Shown here in pieces: positions 25,821 through 35,900 of a stretch of DNA of 64,000 nt. This DNA comes from Paenibacillus sp. Soil750 (GTDB taxonomy: Bacteria; Bacillota; Bacilli; Paenibacillales; NBRC-103111). Under the pieces are notes generated by a model that saw nothing but the letters and a program-made list of their open reading frames with translations, was not told the DNA's origin and ran no database searches. The stretch covers positions 496,001 through 560,000 of the forward strand of contig NZ_LMSD01000023.1 in NCBI RefSeq assembly GCF_001428045.1, read 5' to 3'. Each line of letters opens with the position of its first letter. Position 1 is the stretch's first letter. The position numbers and the translations under genes were made by a program.

Positions 25821-27437
25821 ATGTATAAACTGGTCATTGTCGACGATGAACCTGCCGTCCGGGGAGGGCTCAGCAAATTCGTCCAGTGGAGCGACTATGG
25901 AATTATTCTCGCCGGAACAGCGGACGATGGAGATACGGGACTAGAGCTGATCGAGCGAGTAAAGCCCGATATCGTACTGACAGATGTGATGATGCCGGTC
26001 ATGGACGGGATCCAAATGTCGAGGGAGATTCGAGAGCGGCTCCCTGAGACGAAAATCGTATTTATAAGCGGCCACAATGAAGCCAACCTTTTGCGTTCGG
26101 CATTGCAGATTCATGCAGCTGATTATATTTTCAAACCGGTCAAACGGACTGAGCTCCAAAAGGTCATCGAAGGTGTCGTTCGGGACTTGCGTACGGAAGA
26201 CAAGGAACGGCAACGGCTCAAGGACATGGAGGTGAAACTGACGCAGAGCATGCCACTGCTTCGCGAGAAGTTTCTAATGTCGTTGATCCAGGATGGCGTC
26301 ACAAAGACAGAGGGACTGCAGGAAAGGGCGGCGTTTCTCAATCTGGAACTGCCGCTCGAAACGCCATATCTCGTGCTCGTCATAACCATTGACGATTCCA
26401 AGGAGGTGCTCGGCAGCCGTTCAGAGAGAGACAAGCAGTTGTTGTCTTATTCGCTCTTGAACGTCGTTCAAGAACTCATCGATCAGTACCTGCATGGGTA
26501 TGCCTTCGAGAACAGAGCTGCTGAATACGTTGGACTATTGGTGCTTGACGATCAGATGAAAGACCCAGAGGCAACCTTACTTTTGCTGGCTGAGGCGGTC
26601 CGCGACAATCTGCGGCGCTGGCTGCAGATCAGTGTCACGATAGGGGTAGGCGAACGCGCCGAAAGTATCCATATGCTCCCAGTGTCCTTTCGGCATGCCC
26701 GCGACGCTGCGGATCAAAAGTGGTATATGGGCAAGAACCAAGTTATTACGATGGATAGTCTAGAAATTGGAGTTGCCAACCCAATCCGGTTCGATGCCAG
26801 CCAGAGTGAGCGACTGGTGTCTGTGCTGAAATCAGGAGAGAAGAACCGATTGGAGCTTGAAATGGAGAGCATCCTCGAACCGTTGGCGCAAATCCGCAAG
26901 GACGGCTTTAAGTATGGTCGGCAGGTAGGGCTGCAAATGATCGCGCTCGCCGGTAGGTTGCTGCTTGACCTTAATCTGCTTACCCACGAAAAGGAAGAGC
27001 AGGAAGCTTGGATGCTGGATCGGCTCCTGAAGTTGGAAACGATGGCAGAGCTGAAAAGCATTGTAAGCGATTACCTTTATGAAGTTTGCAGCTGGATTCA
27101 GGAAAAGCGGAGCGGACGATCAAGTAATGTGATTGAACATATTCAGAAATTTATATCAGAGAATTATGCTAAGAACCTTGCAATTGCGGAGATTGCGGCT
27201 AGCGTTTACCTCAGCCAAACTTACGTCAGTTTGTTGTTCAAGCAGGAGACTGGCGAGACGATTTATGAATATTTGATGAAAGTCCGTATTGCGAAAGCGA
27301 AGGAATTGTTGGTAGATCCTCGCATCAAGTTCTACGAAGTGTGCGAGCTAGTCGGCTATACGGATCCGAGCTATTTCAGCAAGCTGTTTAAGAAGATGAC
27401 CGGACTTACGCCAAGCGCTTATCGGGACCAACAATAG
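25821..27437 (+). CDS. Response regulator, YesN type (REC plus AraC helix-turn-helix)
   Basis: The 538-residue protein has a receiver domain at residues 1-120 (VDDEPAVR, phospho-acceptor D55 in LTDVMMP, and Lys in FKPVKR), a long middle region, and a C-terminal AraC domain at about 434-538 (IAEIAASVYLSQTYVSLLFK and GYTDPSYFSKLFKKMTG). It starts after AAGGAGA. It is followed 37 bases later by its sensor kinase gene and then by an importer and a xyloglucanase, so it probably activates that locus in response to xyloglucan oligosaccharides. Confidence 0.95.
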   Translation: MYKLVIVDDEPAVRGGLSKFVQWSDYGIILAGTADDGDTGLELIERVKPDIVLTDVMMPVMDGIQMSREIRERLPETKIVFISGHNEANLLRSALQIHAADYIFKPVKRTELQKVIEGVVRDLRTEDKERQRLKDMEVKLTQSMPLLREKFLMSLIQDGVTKTEGLQERAAFLNLELPLETPYLVLVITIDDSKEVLGSRSERDKQLLSYSLLNVVQELIDQYLHGYAFENRAAEYVGLLVLDDQMKDPEATLLLLAEAVRDNLRRWLQISVTIGVGERAESIHMLPVSFRHARDAADQKWYMGKNQVITMDSLEIGVANPIRFDASQSERLVSVLKSGEKNRLELEMESILEPLAQIRKDGFKYGRQVGLQMIALAGRLLLDLNLLTHEKEEQEAWMLDRLLKLETMAELKSIVSDYLYEVCSWIQEKRSGRSSNVIEHIQKFISENYAKNLAIAEIAASVYLSQTYVSLLFKQETGETIYEYLMKVRIAKAKELLVDPRIKFYEVCELVGYTDPSYFSKLFKKMTGLTPSAYRDQQ

Positions 27438-27474
27438 GAGAAGAAGTGTTTAGCATTCAAAAGGAGTTGATCCC

Positions 27475-29277
27475 GTGAGAGGGGTTTTGCAAAAAAGAAG
27501 GATCCGTCCCTCTAATTTGTGGGAAGGCGTTGTAGCGGCCAGGAGGTGGATGCTCGCCTACGGTCTGATGATTTTCCTGCCAGTATGTATGATGTTGTTC
27601 GTGTATTATGAACAGTCCTCCAGGATTTTGCAGGAGGAGGTGACCCAAACCATGCAGCAGACGTTAAAACAGGCAGGTATTAATTTAAGCTCGCGGCTCA
27701 ACTATGTGCAGAATTCATCCAATTCTATATTTATGAATAATAAACTGTATGAAAATTTGGATCCCGCTTCTCCGATTATCGAGCGCATCGCTCAGTCAAA
27801 GGAGCTGCGCAATTTGCTCGAATCGGTTCAAACGGCACCAGACATTGTCAGGGCGCGTGTTTTCACCGATCCGGGGAATTTATACGGATTTGATTTATTG
27901 AATCTTTTTCCGCTAGATAGCTTGAAAGATCGCCCATGGAACAATGAGGTCATGAACGCTGGCGGCAGTATCGTGTGGACGGGCATCTACGAAGAAAACT
28001 ATCTGGACTCGGGACCTGCACGGATTCTTTCCTGTGCTCGACTGCTGAGACATCCGCGAAATTTTGCTCAGAGTCTTGGTGTGCTTATGCTTGACGTTCC
28101 CGAGAAGATGCTAACTGAAATTATCTCCGAGCTTAATTTTCCAGCTCAAAGTCGTGTATATATCGTGGATCGCAGTGGGACTATCATTTATAGCGCGGAG
28201 CAATCGGTAATCGGCACCAAGACTGCCCTCGAGAGAGAATCGGATGAAGGAATCATCAAACGGTCTGAAAACGGTGTAGAGGTGTTTGAAGTGCGTGCAC
28301 CCATCCGAGCTGCGGATTGGCGTCTCGTGCTAGAGGTGCCCAAGACTGGCCTGACGCATCGCACAACCACGTTAAGTCAGTGGTCTGGCATCGCAACGGT
28401 CGTTGGCATGACAATCATGTTTTTGATTCTCGTATTCATGTTATTGGCGTTCGTTATTAACGGGATGAACCGGCGAATTAAATCGGTGGTCAAGACGATC
28501 CGTACGGAAGGTGTTGAAGGGCTGGAGGAGCCGGGAGGCGACTTTCGGTTGCTTGAGCGAGTTGTCGATCATTTGGTGCATCGCGTGAAGGATTTGATGG
28601 AGGAGGCCTACCGTTCGAAAATGCTGGAGCGAGAGGCTGAACTTCGTGCGCTGCAAGCTCAGATCAATCCACATTTTCTTTACAATACGCTTGATACGAT
28701 TAATTGGCTAGCGATTTCCCGCGATGCCGACGATATCAGCCATATGATCGAAAGTCTGTCTGATTATTTCCGGCTCAGCCTGAACAAGGGGAAGGACCAT
28801 GTCTGCGTGGCGGATGAATTGGAGCTCGCGAGAGTATATCTGGAGATTCAGCAGAACCGGTTCCCTTCCACATTCGAGTTCGTAATTGAGTCGGATTCCG
28901 AGGCAAGTCGGTGCGTCATTCCGAAGCTGACGCTGCAACCCATCGTTGAGAATGCGCTGCTACACGGCATACGCAAAAATAAAAGCAAAATCGGAATCAT
29001 TAACATTCACGCGAAGCTGTGTGGAGACGTGCTTGAGATTACCATCAAAGATAATGGGATTGGCATGGACGAGCAGCTAGCTTCCAGTCTGTTGTCTACT
29101 TCGCGCCCTTTGCTGCATGCTGAAGGAAACGGCAGCTCGTATGGTCTATACAATGTGAACGAGCGAATCAAGCTTATGGCTGGTTCCGAATATGGACTGA
29201 CGGTCTGTTCCCGTCTAGGCGAAGGCACTGTCGTGATCGTTCGTCTCAAGGCAATGAAAGAGGAGAAAATTAAGTAG
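27475..29277 (+). CDS. Sensor histidine kinase, YesM type
   Basis: The 600-residue membrane kinase starts at GTG after AAGGAG. It has a first membrane segment near residues 22-45, an extracytoplasmic sensor domain (Cache-like) to about 300, a second segment at about 305-330, then HAMP. The His_kinase box is LQAQINPHFLYNTLDTINWL with H400, and the ATPase domain is at about 480-595 (DNGIGMD, GSSYGLYNVNERI). It phosphorylates the YesN-type regulator encoded just upstream. The likely signal is an extracellular oligosaccharide, perhaps through the binding lipoprotein of 31301. Confidence 0.95.
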   Translation: MRGVLQKRRIRPSNLWEGVVAARRWMLAYGLMIFLPVCMMLFVYYEQSSRILQEEVTQTMQQTLKQAGINLSSRLNYVQNSSNSIFMNNKLYENLDPASPIIERIAQSKELRNLLESVQTAPDIVRARVFTDPGNLYGFDLLNLFPLDSLKDRPWNNEVMNAGGSIVWTGIYEENYLDSGPARILSCARLLRHPRNFAQSLGVLMLDVPEKMLTEIISELNFPAQSRVYIVDRSGTIIYSAEQSVIGTKTALERESDEGIIKRSENGVEVFEVRAPIRAADWRLVLEVPKTGLTHRTTTLSQWSGIATVVGMTIMFLILVFMLLAFVINGMNRRIKSVVKTIRTEGVEGLEEPGGDFRLLERVVDHLVHRVKDLMEEAYRSKMLEREAELRALQAQINPHFLYNTLDTINWLAISRDADDISHMIESLSDYFRLSLNKGKDHVCVADELELARVYLEIQQNRFPSTFEFVIESDSEASRCVIPKLTLQPIVENALLHGIRKNKSKIGIINIHAKLCGDVLEITIKDNGIGMDEQLASSLLSTSRPLLHAEGNGSSYGLYNVNERIKLMAGSEYGLTVCSRLGEGTVVIVRLKAMKEEKIK

Positions 29278-29368
29278 GATACACCTAGAAAGTGTCGGAT
29301 TGCCCACTACATGACGCACTCTCCTGTAGGTACAATAAAGCCATAAGTGCAGGAGGTGCAACCACAAT

Positions 29369-30334
29369 ATGAGCGAAATCATCACACATTTGAATGGAAA
29401 GGCAGGGGAGACCAAGTTTTCTCGCAAGCGTGAAGGCAGATGGCGAAGGGTATGGCGGAACCTCGATACTTATGTACTTCTGGTGCCTGGGCTGCTTCTA
29501 CTGCTGTTGTTCAAATACACACCGATGTACGGAGTCTTAATCGCTTTTCAGGAGTTCAACATTTTTGACGGGATCAGAGGAAGTCAATGGGTCGGATTTG
29601 AGCAGTTCCGAAAGCTCATGCAATCGTCAGAATTTATGCAAGTGTTTACGAATACATTGCTCATCAGTATTTACAAGATTGTGTTGCTGTTCCCGATACC
29701 CATCCTGATCGCTCTTCTGTTGAACGAAATTCGGTTCCCAGCGTTCAAACGGACCATCCAGACGATTATCTACATGCCTCACTTTTTGTCCTGGGTCATT
29801 ATCTCTGGCTTGTTCATGACGATCTTGTCCCCTTCTGACGGGCTTGTCAATACCGTCATCCAATGGTTCGGCGGCGAATCCATACGATTTTTTATGGACA
29901 ACCACGTATTTAGAAGTGTCGTCGTGTTCACGGCAGGCTGGAAGGAGATCGGCTGGAACGCGATTATCTTCATCGCTGCCTTAGCGAGTGTCGAGCAGGA
30001 ACAGTACGAGGCGGCTTCTATCGACGGAGCGAATCGCCTGCAGCAGATGTGGCATATTTCGCTTCCCGGCATTGTGCCGACGATTATACTAATGCTCATT
30101 CTCCGCCTTGGTATGGTGCTGGATGCAGGCACAGAACAGATCCTGACGATGTATAACCCTACTGTCTACGCATCCGGCGATGTTATCGGTACTTTTGTTT
30201 ACCGAATGGGTCTCGGAAAAATGGATTACAGCTTCAGCACGGCAGTCGGCCTTTTCAATTCGGTCGTCGGTTTCATTCTCGTCATATCTGGCAACTGGCT
30301 CAGCAAAAGACTGCTGAACCGTGGCATCTGGTAA
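29369..30334 (+). CDS. Carbohydrate ABC transporter permease, LplB type
   Basis: The 321-residue CUT1 permease begins translation after AGGAGGTG. It has about six membrane segments, KYTPMYGVLIAFQEFNI near residue 50, and the EAA loop EQYEAASIDGANRLQQM. It is the second importer of the window, coupled to YesMN upstream and to a partner permease 11 bases downstream. The probable cargo is xyloglucan oligosaccharides, inferred from the GH74 gene of the same cluster. Confidence 0.95.
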   Translation: MSEIITHLNGKAGETKFSRKREGRWRRVWRNLDTYVLLVPGLLLLLLFKYTPMYGVLIAFQEFNIFDGIRGSQWVGFEQFRKLMQSSEFMQVFTNTLLISIYKIVLLFPIPILIALLLNEIRFPAFKRTIQTIIYMPHFLSWVIISGLFMTILSPSDGLVNTVIQWFGGESIRFFMDNHVFRSVVVFTAGWKEIGWNAIIFIAALASVEQEQYEAASIDGANRLQQMWHISLPGIVPTIILMLILRLGMVLDAGTEQILTMYNPTVYASGDVIGTFVYRMGLGKMDYSFSTAVGLFNSVVGFILVISGNWLSKRLLNRGIW

Positions 30335-30345
30335 GGAGGCCTAAC

Positions 30346-31227
30346 ATGCATATTCGTAAAAGAACGTTCAGCGACTGGGTATTAGATAGTTTCGTCTACG
30401 GCTTCATGATCGTGTTAGGACTGATTACCTTATTGCCGATGATCCACGTGTTCTCCAAATCCGTCAGCTCGGACTGGGCGCTTGTATCGGGACGGGTTAA
30501 TCTGCTCCCGGTAGGCTTTCAGCTGGATACGCTCGTAAAAGTCGCCACCTCCTACGCATTTGGCCGGGCATTCGTCATTTCGGTTATCGTGACTGTAGTT
30601 GGGACACTATTGAGCATATTGGTGACCGCCATTACAGCTTATCCGCTATCTAAGCGGCATTTGCCCGGTATCTCGGGAATCATGGTATTGTTCGTTTTCA
30701 CTATGCTATTTAACGGAGGACTCATTCCGAATTACCTGTTAATTCGTGAGCTGCATTTGCTAAACAATTTATGGTCGCTCATTTTGCCTGCCATGATCAG
30801 TGTTTTCTATATGCTGGTCATCAAGAGCTATTATGAAGGTCTTCCCGAAGCACTTGAAGAATCGGCGCGGATGGATGGAGCAAAAACGTATATGATTTTG
30901 TTCCGCATCATTCTACCGCTCAGCATGCCTGTGCTCGCTGCGATCGCCTTGTTCTATGCCGTCGGCTTTTGGAACGATTACTTCAGTCCGATGCTTTACA
31001 TAAGCGATCCATTATTGAAAACGCTTCAACTGCATCTGCGCGATATCGTGATGGAGAACGATACGGCGAACGCGCTCAACAAGTCGGCAGACGATCTGAT
31101 GAATATGTCACCGGAAAGTATCCGTGCCGCTACCGTAGTCGCATCTACCGTGCCTATCCTTCTCGTATATCCGTTCCTTCAGAAGTATTTTATTAAGGGT
31201 GTATTGATTGGTTCCGTCAAAGGCTAA
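30346..31227 (+). CDS. Carbohydrate ABC transporter permease, YtcP type
   Basis: The 293-residue CUT1 permease pairs with the preceding subunit. It has MLFNGGLIPNYLLIRELHLL, the EAA loop EALEESARMDGAKTY, and the standard tail PFLQKYFIKGVLIGSVKG. The AAGGAGG overlaps the end of the upstream gene, which indicates translational coupling. Confidence 0.95.
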   Translation: MHIRKRTFSDWVLDSFVYGFMIVLGLITLLPMIHVFSKSVSSDWALVSGRVNLLPVGFQLDTLVKVATSYAFGRAFVISVIVTVVGTLLSILVTAITAYPLSKRHLPGISGIMVLFVFTMLFNGGLIPNYLLIRELHLLNNLWSLILPAMISVFYMLVIKSYYEGLPEALEESARMDGAKTYMILFRIILPLSMPVLAAIALFYAVGFWNDYFSPMLYISDPLLKTLQLHLRDIVMENDTANALNKSADDLMNMSPESIRAATVVASTVPILLVYPFLQKYFIKGVLIGSVKG

Positions 31228-31300
31228 TGCTGCATTAACGCCGGCGGAATCCACCGCTGCTTAATGATAAATTTCACAACATATATAGGAGGGTTTAAAA

Positions 31301-32839
31301 ATGAAGAAAACGATGAAATGGGCTGCACTCCCTGTTGCAGTCAGCCTGATGCTGCTTACCGCTTGTGGCGCAAGTAGCGAAGGTGAGAAAAGCAGCTCCC
31401 CAACCCCGGCCCCGTCCACACAGCCAGCGACTGCCGGCCCCAAGCCTGAACTGAAAGCGCTTATGCGATTGGGCCCTAACTTCGCTAAAGACCCAATCGC
31501 TACGATGCTGGAAGAGAAGACCGGGTACAAAGTCAATTACGAAGCGCTTCCGGTCGATAAGCCGGAGGACAAACTCAATCTTCTGATTGCTTCCTCGGAG
31601 CCTTATGATATCGTCTCGACAGCTGGGGACAGCAGTTCCAAAGCGATCTATGCCGATTATGCCAAAAAAGGCGCATTGGTCGATCTAACTCCGCTTATTG
31701 AGAAGTACGGTAAAAACATCAAAGCCTCGTTGTCCAAAGAGACACTGGAAATGGCTAAAGTCGACGGTAAAATCTATGCCATTCCGACGCGAACCCTCGA
31801 ATCAGTCGGCACGAGTCTGATGATCCGTAAGGATTGGTTGGATAAGCTGGGTCTGAAAGTCCCGACAACGCTTGACGAGCTGTTGGTTGTACTCAAGGCA
31901 TTCAAGGAGAAGGATCCTGGGGGTAACGGAGCTAAAAATATTCCGATTTCTATTAAGGGTGACAATCCATTGGTCGACAACCTCGTCGGCGCGTTCGGCA
32001 TGGTGAACGATTGGAACGATGTGAATGGCAAGTTGATTCCTCGCGCGATGAATCCTGCTTTTAAGGAATATCTGACTTATATGTCCGATCTTTATAAGCA
32101 AGGGCTGCTTGATCAAGAGTTTGCGATCAACAAGGACGCAACTGTGAAAGAGAAGTTTACAAATGGTAAGGCAGGTGCCATCGTGTTGCATTGGGCCGAT
32201 ATTCCGTCGATTGACGATGCGCTGAAGAAAAATTTCCCAGGTGCCACTTATGCTTACATTCCTGCGCTGACGGGCAAAGACGGCAAGGCAGGTCTGGCAC
32301 AATCATCGGGATTCGATAGGTTGACGTTTATTCCGAAAGCTTCCAAACATCCGGAAGATGCAATCAAATGGATGGATGCCAAGTTGGAACCCGATACGTT
32401 CAAAAACATGGCGATCGGCGTAGAGGGCACGCACCATACAGTCAAAGACGGAAATTATTATCCGATTTTGCCGATTTTCAATGACGAGCGCGGCTCCGCC
32501 AGCAACTATTTGACCGGCATCGATGAAACCAAATATCCGATCTATTGGCAGGCTCGCGTCCGCAAAGATGATCGTCTCTACAAGGGTTGGGAGTTTCTGA
32601 ATAAGTTGCAGAAGCCAGAAGTGTTCAAGCAGAATCCACTGGGCTTAGCGCCTTACTTTCCGAATTACTCCAAGGAAAATGCGCAGCTCAACCAGATGGT
32701 CAATGATTATGCCGTCAAAATCATCGTCGGTGGCGAGCAGCTTACTGGTTTCGATGCCTTCACGGAAAAATTCAAAAAAGCCGGTGGCCAAACCAGCTAC
32801 GACGAAATTAACGCATGGTACGCGACAGCACGTAAATAA
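31301..32839 (+). CDS. Extracellular solute-binding lipoprotein of the second importer
   Basis: The 512-residue protein has a lipoprotein signal MKKTMKWAALPVAVSLMLLT ending in the lipobox LTAC (C22), then a Ser/Pro-rich linker and a two-lobed binding domain with MIRKDWLDKLGLKVPTTLDE near residue 172. It captures an oligosaccharide, here probably a xyloglucan fragment, for the two permeases upstream. AGGAGG lies before the ATG. Unlike the first operon, the binding-protein gene follows the permeases. Confidence 0.95.
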   Translation: MKKTMKWAALPVAVSLMLLTACGASSEGEKSSSPTPAPSTQPATAGPKPELKALMRLGPNFAKDPIATMLEEKTGYKVNYEALPVDKPEDKLNLLIASSEPYDIVSTAGDSSSKAIYADYAKKGALVDLTPLIEKYGKNIKASLSKETLEMAKVDGKIYAIPTRTLESVGTSLMIRKDWLDKLGLKVPTTLDELLVVLKAFKEKDPGGNGAKNIPISIKGDNPLVDNLVGAFGMVNDWNDVNGKLIPRAMNPAFKEYLTYMSDLYKQGLLDQEFAINKDATVKEKFTNGKAGAIVLHWADIPSIDDALKKNFPGATYAYIPALTGKDGKAGLAQSSGFDRLTFIPKASKHPEDAIKWMDAKLEPDTFKNMAIGVEGTHHTVKDGNYYPILPIFNDERGSASNYLTGIDETKYPIYWQARVRKDDRLYKGWEFLNKLQKPEVFKQNPLGLAPYFPNYSKENAQLNQMVNDYAVKIIVGGEQLTGFDAFTEKFKKAGGQTSYDEINAWYATARK

Positions 32840-32844
32840 AACAA

Positions 32845-32888
32845 TGCGGCAGGCTGACGAAGTCGCTTAGGCGATGCAGGCTGCCGCA
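32845..32888 (+). repeat. Hairpin between the binding-protein and GH74 genes
   Basis: TGCGGCAG pairs perfectly with CTGCCGCA, and inside it TCGC pairs with GCGA around TTAG. There is no T-tract. It may protect the 3' end of the binding-protein message or attenuate read-through into the xyloglucanase gene. Confidence 0.5.
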
Positions 32889-32982
32889 ACTGCTGTGCCT
32901 TTTCAGGCGAGTATAAGGAAGATGAGAGGGGGCGAATGCTGCAAGTCAAGCAAGATGAACACCATTATGGGAGGGAAAAGGG

Positions 32983-35900
32983 ATGATTGCTTTGGAATTT
33001 TCGAAAAGGTGGAAATTGCTCGGTTTCATGATGTTCTTCTTTCTGATCGGTATGCTTCTAGTATCCGCTTCTTCCGTCAATGCCGCTCAACAAGAGCCTT
33101 ACAATTGGCAGAATGTGCGAATCGGTGGAGGCGGATTTGTAACCGGGATCGCCATTCATCCAACTGAGCCGAATCTCGTCTATATTCGTACCGACGTCGG
33201 CGGGGCCTTACGGTGGGACTCGGTTAATCAGAAGTGGATTCCACTATTGAATGCGCTTCCAAGAGAAAAATACAATCTGTACGGCATTGACAGCATCGCT
33301 CTTGATCCGGCGGATCCGAATGTGGTTTACGTTGCAGCGGGCAAGTTCGACTATGTAGGAGCTCCTTCGGATATTCTGAAATCAACAGATCGGGGAGCCT
33401 CATGGACGTCAACCGGGTTTGCTCCCAGGCATTATGGTAACGGGTCAGGACGAGATTTGGGTGAACGGCTTGCGGTAGACCCCAATAATAGTCAAATCAT
33501 TTATATGGGAACTCGTTATGACGGGCTGTGGAAAAGCACATCAGGGGCCAGCGTAGGCTCATGGGAGCAGGTTACTAATTTCCCGAGCATCGGTGCCGCT
33601 CCGACTGGACTCAATTTCGTATTATTTGATAAGAGTACAGGATCTCCCGGCATTTCGACACAAACCATCTATGTCGGGGTCAAAGGCACCGGTATCTACC
33701 AGAGTGTGAATGGGGGAACAACATGGACGCTGATGAATGGAAGCCCGCTTACTCCACGTCGGGCTGTTCTTGCGGATGGCGGCACCCTATATGTCACTTA
33801 TGAATCTGGAGTCACTAAGTTTGCAAACGGTGTATGGACCGACATTTCGCCTCCGGCGGTAGGGAGATACAATGGCATTACGGTAGACCCTACAAACCCG
33901 AACATCGTGATGACAGCCATAGAGGATGGGGCGAACACGCCGGCTCCGATCTACCGGTCGACCAATGGAGGCTTGAATTGGTCGCAAATCACCTTCGTCA
34001 AACATCAGAATGTTCCCTGGTGGACGAGTAACTGGTTTGCTGCTAATACATCGACCTTGACCATCGATCCCCATTTTCCAAATCGGGTTTGGTTAACCGA
34101 CTTTTACGGCACATGGCGCACAGATGATATAACGGCAAGTCCGTCCCACTGGTATACGTACGAAGAGGGCCACGAGGAAGTGGTGACGTTCGCCTTACGC
34201 AGTACGCCGATCGGTGCACCGCTGCTTAGCGGGCATGCGGATGTCGATGGTATGCGTCATACCTCGCTCACGACGTATCCAAGCAGCAAATTAGGTAGTC
34301 CGTCACTAGGCGATACGGTTTCCATCGATTTTCAAGAGAGTAATCCGAACTTCATCGCTCGGGTCGGTTCCACACGTTATGCCGGCTCAGGGGGCGGCGG
34401 CTACAGCACCAACAACGGGGCAACCTGGACGGCGTTTCCCAATCCGCCCGGAATCGCAGGCCGTATCGCCGTATCCGCTGGCAGCGAAACGATGGTCTGG
34501 GTCCCGCAGCACGGAAGTCCGCTATATTCAACTGACCGTGGACAATCATGGACACCGGGAACAGGGGCACCATCAGGAACCGTTCACGATTTCTGGGTCT
34601 GGTACCAGCCGCTAGCGTCCGATCGCGTCAATTCCAATACGTTCTATCTGTTGGAACGTAACACGTGGAAACTATTCCGCAGTACAGACGGAGGGGCGTC
34701 TTGGAATGTTGCGTCCACGATGCCAACAATTCCGGCAAAAACTCCCGCGTATTTTAGCATCAAGGCAGCTCCGGGTAAGGCGGGCGAAGTGTGGGTTAGT
34801 CTGGATGGGGGAGGCCTCTGGCGTTCCAGCAACTCCGGTGATTCTTGGACGCAGCTGCCGAATGTACAGCAGGCGACATTGTTTGCATTTGGTAAAAATA
34901 AGCTCGGTTCTCCGGACCCTACTGTCTTCGTCTATGGCAAGGTGGATAATAGTGTGGGTATTTTCCGGTCCGATGATTTCGGCACGACCTGGGTGAAGAT
35001 TGACGTCATCGATCCGGCGATTGGCGCTGAAGCCAATACGATGGAGGGCGACCGTCAAACATGGGGGCGCGTTTATATCGGAACGAACGGAACCGGTGTT
35101 TTCTACGGTGACACCTTGATGAGCGAAGGAACCGATACGGAAGCTCCGACAGCTCCTTCGAACCTGTCAACTCTATCGCATACATCTACGAGCGTTAACC
35201 TTTCTTGGACAGCTTCAACCGATAACACCGGTGTAGCGGGGTACAACATTTATAACGGAGGCGTCTATGTCGGAGCCACGACAACTTTTTCGAGTACAAA
35301 CTATACGGTAAACGGCTTAACGCCAAGCACAACCTATTCGTTTACGGTGAAAGCCAAAGATGGAGCGGGCAATCTCTCGGCTGTGAGCAATTCGCTGAGT
35401 GTGACGACGGCACCTCCGCCGGCGCCGCCGACGAATCTGACAACAACATCGGCGACGCTCACGAGCCTCAGCCTGAGTTGGAGTCCGCCATCCAATCTCT
35501 CTGGCGTAGTCGGATATACCATTTACGTCGGATCCAAGCAGGTGGCTGCTGCCTCAGGTACGACGTATACACTCACGAACTTATTGCCTGACCGAACGTA
35601 CACGGTTACGATTCGTTCAGTAGATGCCGCAGGCAGCACGTCGGGAGCTAGCAATACGCTAGCTGCAACGACTGCGGCAGGCCCGGGCACACTCGTCTTC
35701 AGTGACGATTTTCAAGATGGAGTGGCGAATGGCTGGACACCTGCGAACGGAACATGGGCTGTCGTAACATCAGGCGGGTCCAAGGTTTACAAGCAATCTT
35801 CTTGGCTTTCGACGAATGCTTTCAGCACAGTCGATACCAGCTCATATACCAATTATAGTGTGGAAACGAATATCAAACTTACCCAGAACGATATCGACCT

